Origin: Frankiales bacterium
Lineage (GTDB): Bacteria > Actinomycetota > Actinomycetes > Mycobacteriales > SCTD01
Reading direction: 5' to 3'
DNA length: 10,405 nt
Assembly (NCBI GenBank): GCA_025464915.1
Contig: JAODNF010000146.1
Span: 1 to 10,405, forward strand
Shown here piece after piece: positions 6,834-10,405 of the stretch. The translations under genes were made by a program, and so were the position numbers. Position 1 is the first letter of the stretch, and every line of letters starts with the position of its first letter. A model generated the notes under the pieces. It saw only the letters and a list, made by a program, of their open reading frames with translations. It had not been told where the DNA came from and did no database searches.

Positions 6834-7103
6834 TCACGCGCTCGCGCGCGCGAGCCTGATCATGAGAGAGCTGCCCGGAACTGCCTTCTCGATGGCGCTT
6901 CTCGGCCAGACGACTTGCTCGTGAAGGAAGCCTCCGACGATTGCCTCCAGCACGGCCCCGCCGCTCACACCCACGGAGATGCACCACTCTTCGAGACCTG
7001 AGAAGAGCAGGGCGAGCCCGGAGTCCTCGTCCATCCACTCCTCGATGATGGACTCACCCAAAAGAACGAAGTGCGCCGTTTCCTCGTCCTGGTAGTTAGA
7101 CAT
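6834..7103 (-). CDS. Unrecognised small protein, third gene of the minus-strand operon
   Basis: This 89-residue protein starts at ATG 7103 with an acidic stretch MSNYQDEETAHF, then ESIIEEWMDEDSGL. A hydrophobic, glycine-rich middle follows (ISVGVSGGAVLEAIVGGFL, residues about 52-70), then a more basic C-terminus. The middle could be a buried helix or, less likely, a membrane segment. The start overlaps the stop of the preceding gene by eight bases, so translation is probably coupled. The frame upstream of ATG 7103 lies inside the neighbour and was ignored. No family is recognised. The stop lies 15 bases from the long hairpin at 6818, which ends the operon. Confidence 0.7.
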   Translation of the reverse strand: MSNYQDEETAHFVLLGESIIEEWMDEDSGLALLFSGLEEWCISVGVSGGAVLEAIVGGFLHEQVVWPRSAIEKAVPGSSLMIRLARASA

Positions 7104-7425
7104 CCAGCACCGCCGGCCCTTCGAGATCACCATCGAACGGTTCAGGGGGACAGCCTCCTGGGTCGTCCTTCCAGATCTGCCAGCCGCGCGTAACGTCGCC
7201 GCTCTTGGAGGACAGCTCCGTCACCTCCTGTGCCGTCAGCCGCTTGCCGTTCGGCAGTTCGAGGATCGCGGAGGGGTCAGCATCCTTCCGCAGCCGCAGG
7301 AGGTGTGGCTCCTTGGGATCATGGATGATCCCAAGCAGGCGAAGGTCCCACTGCGTGACCTTGAAGTACGCCTTGTCGGCGCTGCCGGTGAGTCGCACGA
7401 CCGGGTCGTTGACGAACATGATCAT
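7096..7425 (-). CDS. Unrecognised protein, second gene of the minus-strand operon
   Basis: This 109-residue protein begins MIMFVNDPVVRLTGSADKAY and continues with FKVTQWDLRLLGIIHDP. A beta-like segment AILELPNGKRLTAQEVTEL lies near 53-71, and a proline/glycine-rich acidic tail ends PAVLDV. It looks like a small soluble alpha/beta protein; I recognise no family. The start ATG 7425 shares its first base with the upstream gene's TGA (TGATG) and is preceded by GGGAGG, so both coupling and an independent ribosome binding site support it. A second ATG two codons later is an alternative. The open frame extending to 7821 lies inside the upstream gene and is arginine/histidine-rich shadow. Confidence 0.75.
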   Translation of the reverse strand: MIMFVNDPVVRLTGSADKAYFKVTQWDLRLLGIIHDPKEPHLLRLRKDADPSAILELPNGKRLTAQEVTELSSKSGDVTRGWQIWKDDPGGCPPEPFDGDLEGPAVLDV

Positions 7426-8171
7426 CACGCCTCCCACGGTTCGGAGGAGTCGCTGATGGACCAGTTCCGCAGCGACACGATCGTGGTGCCGATCGACTCT
7501 GCCGCAGCCCTCACTCTTTTGGCTCCGTGGTCGGAGTCTGCGCCCTTGGCCGTGTAGGTCGCCTGGATCCGCAACTGGCTGCCGATCGCGTCGCCCAGGG
7601 TAACGGTGAACGTCTCCTTGAAGTCGGGATGCCACTTCGTAAGGAGCCCGTCGAGCACGGGCTGCGCCGAGCCTTCCACCTCCGCGATGACCCGCATCGT
7701 GCAGGTGCGGACAGGCGTCGCTGTTGACACGGTGGTTGATGCCGGGGTCGCGTCGCTTCCGTCCTTCTCTAGCAATTCCCCCCACGACACCTTTTTCGTG
7801 TGGAGCACCCGGTGCAGCCAATCGAGGGTGCAGGCCATCATGACGGCGGCCGTGAAAGGCGACACCTTCCAGTCGTCGATGTTGAACTCCTCGTCCAACA
7901 CCAGCGCCTCGACTACCTCGTCAAAGCGATCGCTTTCGGCCATGACTTGCGTCGCCGCGTCGTGCGGGTGCATGCCCTCCATATCTAGCATCGAGCGGAT
8001 GCGGCTGGCGGGAGTCGCGTTGAGTCCTGCCTCGGTCGACCCGTCGGTGACGGCTGTCAGGACGTCGTCACTTGGCCAGCGCAGACCCACGATGGTGGGT
8101 CTCTCTGGTACCGGCGCATCCCGCCGAGCAGGGTCCTGCCGTCGATCTTCTTCTGGGGTGTAGCCGTACAT
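7425..8171 (-). CDS. Unrecognised two-part protein, first gene of the minus-strand operon
   Basis: This 248-residue protein starts at ATG 8171 (MYGYTPEEDRRQDPARRD), preceded by AGGAG four bases away. The N-terminus is charged and proline-rich. Residues about 55-135 look helical and acidic (SRIRSMLDMEG, DRFDEVVEALVLDEEFNIDD, MACTLDWLHRVLHTKK). A serine/threonine-rich linker (140-155) leads to a beta-rich C-terminal domain (MRVIAEVEG, ETFTVTLGDAIGSQLRIQATY) ending in SLRNWSISDSSEPWEA. I recognise no family; the alternating strands suggest a small beta-sheet binding domain. The open frame extends upstream to 8477 but crosses the divergent promoter region. A weak promoter candidate with TTGACG at 8311-8306 lies about 140 bases upstream. 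The gene leads a three-gene operon by overlap. Confidence 0.75.
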   Translation of the reverse strand: MYGYTPEEDRRQDPARRDAPVPERPTIVGLRWPSDDVLTAVTDGSTEAGLNATPASRIRSMLDMEGMHPHDAATQVMAESDRFDEVVEALVLDEEFNIDDWKVSPFTAAVMMACTLDWLHRVLHTKKVSWGELLEKDGSDATPASTTVSTATPVRTCTMRVIAEVEGSAQPVLDGLLTKWHPDFKETFTVTLGDAIGSQLRIQATYTAKGADSDHGAKRVRAAAESIGTTIVSLRNWSISDSSEPWEA

Positions 8172-8361
8172 GGCGCTCCTGAGGTACGTAGGAGCAAACG
8201 CCTCGAGATCAAGGTGGGCTGCCGAGCCCGCGCATCGAGACGTCGGCCCCGAAGAGTGGGCTCTTCGAGATGGCGCACGGACCGTAGTCCCTGGATGCAA
8301 CCGTTCGTCAAGTCGGCTGATCTGTACACCTCGCCCTTGAGCACGTGCTGGTGCGCGAGAC

Positions 8362-8390
8362 TTGACCACGGAGTTATTGGCCTCTATAAC
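8362..8390 (+). promoter_or_regulatory. Sigma70-type promoter for the winged-helix regulator
   Basis: TTGACC (8362-8367) and TATAAC (8385-8390) are separated by exactly 17 bases, close to the housekeeping consensus at both boxes. Transcription would start near 8397, about 22 bases before ATG 8419, and the short leader carries AGGGGA at 8409-8414. The AT-rich patch stands out against its surroundings. Confidence 0.75.
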
Positions 8391-8410
8391 TATAAGACTT
8401 CGAGCTATAG
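8384..8410. repeat. CTATA repeats over the promoter, possible operator
   Basis: CTATA occurs three times (8384-8388, 8390-8394, 8405-8409). The last lies in GCTATAG, so CTATA at 8390 and TATAG at 8406-8410 also form an inverted pair. They cover the -10 box and start region of the regulator gene, a position suited to autoregulation. Confidence 0.45.
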
Positions 8411-8418
8411 GGGATCTC

Positions 8419-8805
8419 ATGACCGTCGTTAGCCTTATGAACGACCTTGCAGAAAACGCAGAAGAGGCGGCGCGCATCTATCGCCGCATCGCGGAAGAGT
8501 TCTCCGAGGTTGCCCGAGCAGCAGGCGCCGCCAGCGCGATGCCCATCGACTCACCGGTGGCTCGCGCTGTAAGGGCTCATCCTTCACTGGGCCCGCGCCA
8601 GCGCGAACTGGTCGAGCATGTAGCAGCCGCAGGAGGCGGCGGCACCGATACCGGGAAACTGGCTCGCGCAACCGGCATGTCTCAGCCGAACGTGCACCTA
8701 ACCCTCAAGCACATGATCGACCGGGATCTGATCCGGAAAGACGACTCGGTGAGGCCGCAGCGCTACTTCCTCGGTACCGCTATCAGCGAGCAATCGGGTT
8801 CCTGA
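8419..8805 (+). CDS. Winged-helix transcriptional regulator
   Basis: This 128-residue protein has an N-terminal amphipathic helix (residues about 5-38, MNDLAENAEEAARIYRRIAE) that could serve dimerisation. A winged helix-turn-helix follows: PRQRELVEHVAA (59-70), then TGKLARATGMSQPNVHLTLK (78-97) as the turn and recognition helix, IDRDLIRKDD (100-109), and a short wing QRYFLG. The pattern resembles MarR/ArsR-type helix-turn-helix domains, but no subfamily can be fixed. ATG 8419 is preceded by AGGGGA with 4-base spacing and lies just after a strong promoter; the frame extends upstream to 8362 but would include that promoter. The gene is divergent from the operon at 8171 and is a natural candidate to control both. 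Confidence 0.85.
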   Translation: MTVVSLMNDLAENAEEAARIYRRIAEEFSEVARAAGAASAMPIDSPVARAVRAHPSLGPRQRELVEHVAAAGGGGTDTGKLARATGMSQPNVHLTLKHMIDRDLIRKDDSVRPQRYFLGTAISEQSGS

Positions 8806-8806
8806 C

Positions 8807-9067
8807 GTGGCCTTCGCCAGCCCCTGCCCCGTCTGCTCGCGTGGCGTGTACGCCGACCCCGCTGCGCCGATGGCGAAGGCCGGCTCAGTCAATGCCGCCA
8901 ACCACTCCTGCGTCGACAACGACACGTGGCGCCAACGGACCCGCTTCGGTGGGAGCGTCTCTCGGCTACGCGCTCGGCTCGTCGATGCGCCAGATGACGT
9001 CCTCGCCGCCTGGCCGAGGGTCGCCGCGTTGAAGGTCAAGGCCCTCGCCGGAGACGATCTCTCGTAA
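8807..9067 (+). CDS. Small CxxC protein coupled to the regulator
   Basis: This 86-residue frame starts at GTG 8807, one base after the regulator stop, implying translational coupling; no separate ribosome binding site is evident. The N-terminal half has C7-P-V-C10 and H33-S-C35, a set that could bind zinc, although the spacing of about 23 residues is unusual. The C-terminal half is probably helical (SRLRARLVDAPDDVLAAWP). GC-rich third positions support coding. I recognise no family. It could be a partner or accessory subunit of the regulator encoded just before it. Confidence 0.65.
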   Translation: MAFASPCPVCSRGVYADPAAPMAKAGSVNAANHSCVDNDTWRQRTRFGGSVSRLRARLVDAPDDVLAAWPRVAALKVKALAGDDLS

Positions 9068-9087
9068 CCGGTGCGCACTTCCCCTCC

Positions 9088-9152
9088 AACGTCCGTTGAG
9101 AGAGCATGTACCTGTACTTCTAAACGTCCGTTGAGACAGCACGTACTTCTAA
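9088..9152. repeat. Spaced direct repeats and dyads upstream of the 9192 gene
   Basis: AACGTCCGTTGAGA occurs at 9088-9101 and 9123-9136, 35 bases apart. GTACTTCTAA occurs at 9113-9122 and 9143-9152. Each AACGTCCGTT is itself a small dyad (ACG-TC-CGT); the second extends to TCTAAACG/CGTTGAGA with 7 of 8 pairs. With the palindrome at 9147 they form three sites spaced roughly three helical turns apart, suggesting cooperative binding of a regulator. Confidence 0.65.
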
Positions 9153-9185
9153 GAGTTTGACAACTCTTAGAAAAGTCTGCATGCT
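9147..9185 (+). promoter_or_regulatory. Leaderless promoter with a palindromic operator over -35
   Basis: TTCTAAGAGTT (9147-9157) and AACTCTTAGAA (9162-9172) form a perfect 11-bp inverted repeat around the spacer TGAC. The consensus -35 box TTGACA (9157-9162) lies precisely at its centre. Seventeen bases later CATGCT (9180-9185) is a weak -10, placing transcription start at about the ATG 9192. No ribosome binding site precedes that ATG, which agrees with leaderless expression. A repressor bound to the palindrome would block RNA polymerase. Confidence 0.65.
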
Positions 9186-9191
9186 TCCTGC

Positions 9192-9743
9192 ATGACGACG
9201 ACTCCTCCCACGGATAGCGCCTCCGCACTCGAGGCCCTGCTTCGCAACGCCCTCGCAGAGCGTGACCTCCTCGACGCGAAGATCGAGCCCCTCACGATCC
9301 TGCGTCGTGCAGCTGACGACCGCGTCAAAGCGTTGGAGCACGTGTACTCCTTGTATGCGGAGAACAATGAAAAGCCCGCACAGGTCAAGGCCGCACCGGC
9401 CACCGCTGCACGTACCGCCGCGACGATCAAGATGGCGCCGGTCCCGAAGACGGGAAGCATCCGCGAGACGGTGCGCGAGCAGGTCAAGACGATCATCGGT
9501 GAGTCGCAGGACGACGCCGTCCACATCAACTCGATCGCGAAGGCCTTCGAGACCCGTGGCTGGACCATCCCCGGCCAGGGCCTCCCCGCGAACCTCACCG
9601 CCCACCTCAGCGGTTCGCCCGACATCTTCAGCCCCAAGCGTGGATGGTGGCAGCTAGGCGTGAACCCCGTCGCCACGAAGCCGAAGAAGCGCGCAACGAA
9701 GCGCACAACCAAGCGCACGACTCCTCGTCGCACTCGCGGCTGA
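9192..9743 (+). CDS. Coiled-coil / winged-helix protein with H1-like basic tail
   Basis: This 183-residue protein has three parts. Residues about 10-55 form a probable coiled coil (LEALLRNALAERDLLDAKIE onward). An alanine/lysine linker follows (60-85). Residues about 88-156 resemble a winged helix of the HARE-HTH type: IRETVREQVKTIIGES, HINSIAKAFETRGWTIPGQG, LPANLTAHLSGSPDIF and a closing KRGWWQLG. The last 24 residues are almost entirely lysine, arginine, threonine and proline, with KRATKRTTKRTTPRR, like a histone H1 tail. It should bind DNA or nucleic acid. It is the first gene after the palindromic promoter and appears leaderless. The GHKL ATPase gene starts 21 bases downstream, so the two are probably one operon and may act together. 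The family assignment of the winged helix is by pattern only. Confidence 0.85.
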   Translation: MTTTPPTDSASALEALLRNALAERDLLDAKIEPLTILRRAADDRVKALEHVYSLYAENNEKPAQVKAAPATAARTAATIKMAPVPKTGSIRETVREQVKTIIGESQDDAVHINSIAKAFETRGWTIPGQGLPANLTAHLSGSPDIFSPKRGWWQLGVNPVATKPKKRATKRTTKRTTPRRTRG

Positions 9744-9764
9744 CTGAGCTAGGAAGCTGAACAC

Positions 9765-10405
9765 GTGAAGATCACCAACGACAAGCAGCTCGCGAAGGCA
9801 CTCTGGAACGCGAGGAAGCTCTCCGACGTCGCGGAGATCAAGGCCTACCTCGACGCACAGGGCTCTGCCTGGCGACCCGTCGGCAACCGCGAGAACAACG
9901 CGGGGATCATCGACGTTGGTACGAGCCCCGGTTCCGCGCTGGTTGAGCGCATCACCAACAGCGCTGACGCGATGTTGGAGCTGGAGTACATGCTGAACCC
10001 CAAGCCGCAGGTGGTGACTCCGTTCCAGGCCGCCGTTGAATACTTCGGGGTCCCCCTCAATGGGGTCGCCGACCTGTCCGACAAGCAGCGTCGCGCACTC
10101 GCCAGCAACATCAGCGTGCTCCTTCACGACTCCGACAGCGACCGGCGTCCGACGGTAGCGATCACTGACAAGGGCATCGGACTTACGCCGGAGCTGCTGC
10201 CGTCGACGATCCTTTCGCTCAATGACTCAAACAAGCTCTCGAAGCTTTACCTCATGGGCACGTACAACCAGGGAGGGTCCGCCAGCCTCAGCTTCAGCAA
10301 GGCCACGGTGATCGTCTCCCGCCGACACATCAAACTGCTCGGTGCCTACGCCGATCGGATCGCGTTCACGATCATCGAGCAGCGCGACGACGACACAAAG
10401 AAGGT
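9765..10405 (+). CDS. GHKL-type ATPase, Hsp90/MutL/MORC-like (C-terminus beyond window)
   Basis: The frame is open from GTG 9765 to the edge (213 codons). AGGAAG at 9751-9756 is an excellent ribosome binding site with 8-base spacing. After a helical N-terminus (ALWNARKLSDVAEIKAYLDA) the Bergerat-fold motifs appear in order. The N box is E62-R-I-T-N66 with D69 in VERITNSADAMLE. The G1 box is DKGIG (136-140) in VAITDKGIGLTP. A G2-like GTYNQGGSA lies at 166-174, followed by strands KATVIVSRR and AFTIIEQRDD. The conserved glutamate, asparagine and DxGxG residues are all present, so ATP binding is likely. About 65 residues separate the N box from G1, a larger insert than in histidine kinases. Such stand-alone ATPases occur in MutL-, MORC- and restriction-linked loci; the exact family and any C-terminal effector domain lie outside the window. 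Confidence 0.85.
   Translation, partial: MKITNDKQLAKALWNARKLSDVAEIKAYLDAQGSAWRPVGNRENNAGIIDVGTSPGSALVERITNSADAMLELEYMLNPKPQVVTPFQAAVEYFGVPLNGVADLSDKQRRALASNISVLLHDSDSDRRPTVAITDKGIGLTPELLPSTILSLNDSNKLSKLYLMGTYNQGGSASLSFSKATVIVSRRHIKLLGAYADRIAFTIIEQRDDDTKK

Larger units (their letters stand above)
6120..10405. mobile_element. Accessory element inserted in comEC (left end; right end beyond window)
   Basis: Evidence for insertion is the abrupt loss of comEC at its most conserved motif together with a switch to small, unrecognised, mixed-strand genes. Base composition also becomes visibly less GC-rich in places, as at 6990-7100, 8370-8420 and 9100-9190. The cargo includes regulators and a GHKL ATPase. 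No integrase or transposase is visible, so the class of element is undetermined and the other end, with the 5' part of comEC, should lie to the right. Confidence 0.65.

Noticed and set aside
6840..6855. Sixteen-base CG-rich perfect palindrome
   Set aside because: It lies within the coding end of the 6834 gene (codons for LARAS) and is explained by alternating CG codons; there is no other signal around it.
8057..8344. 95-residue minus-strand frame in the divergent intergenic region
   Set aside because: No third-position bias, it overlaps the start of the 8171 gene in another frame, and it has no convincing start signal.
9088..9152. Possible CRISPR repeats
   Set aside because: Only two copies of a 14-base unit exist and the spacing suits operators; no array follows.
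8698..9228. 176-residue minus-strand frame
   Set aside because: It is antisense to the regulator and the CxxC gene and runs through the repeat-rich control region.
9654..10127. 157-residue minus-strand frame
   Set aside because: It is antisense to the winged-helix and GHKL genes, both of which have clear motifs and start signals.

Overview
The window reads as a piece of a high-GC actinobacterial chromosome. The housekeeping genes are strongly GC-biased at third codon positions, use GTG starts freely, and include the rpsT / holA / comEC neighbourhood typical of Actinobacteria. A Nocardioidaceae-like host is my inference from general resemblance, not a measurement. About 6.1 kb of ordinary chromosome abuts about 4.3 kb of accessory DNA that runs off the right edge.

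Chromosomal part (1 to about 6119). From the left edge, a circularly permuted type 2 ATP-grasp protein lies on the minus strand, its C-terminal end beyond the window, with a poly-glutamine tail. Divergent from it is an APH-family phosphotransferase on the plus strand. Then comes rpsT (ribosomal protein S20) with its own promoter and a bidirectional terminator. Convergent with rpsT, on the minus strand, are an unrecognised membrane-anchored protein with an internal duplication, holA (DNA polymerase III delta subunit; GTGA overlap with the previous gene), and the C-terminal metallo-beta-lactamase part of comEC. comEC stops matching its family abruptly at the codons of its VGQGD motif, at about 6119. 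The comEC remnant is also open in frame into holA with no stop codon between them.

Accessory part (about 6120 to 10405). It begins with an imperfect 30-bp palindrome at the junction. It carries short plus-strand genes (6171-6759) of which one may be split by an in-frame TAA, and a long terminator-like hairpin. Next is a tightly overlapping three-gene minus-strand operon (8171 down to 6834) of proteins I do not recognise. Divergent from it is a winged-helix regulator with a near-consensus promoter, followed at once by a small CxxC protein. The right part holds an elaborate control region with spaced repeats and a perfect 11-bp inverted repeat centred on a consensus TTGACA. It appears to drive a leaderless gene for a coiled-coil/winged-helix protein with a histone-H1-like basic tail, and then a GHKL-type (Hsp90/MutL/MORC-like) ATPase cut by the window edge.

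Interpretation. The simplest reading is that an integrative element inserted into comEC and brought cargo. The cargo candidates for an undescribed system are the three-gene operon with its divergent regulator, and the winged-helix plus GHKL ATPase pair under the palindromic operator. The ATPase belongs to a superfamily often found in phage-defence and restriction-linked loci, but a defence role here is inference. No integrase, transposase, tRNA, rRNA or CRISPR array is visible in the window.
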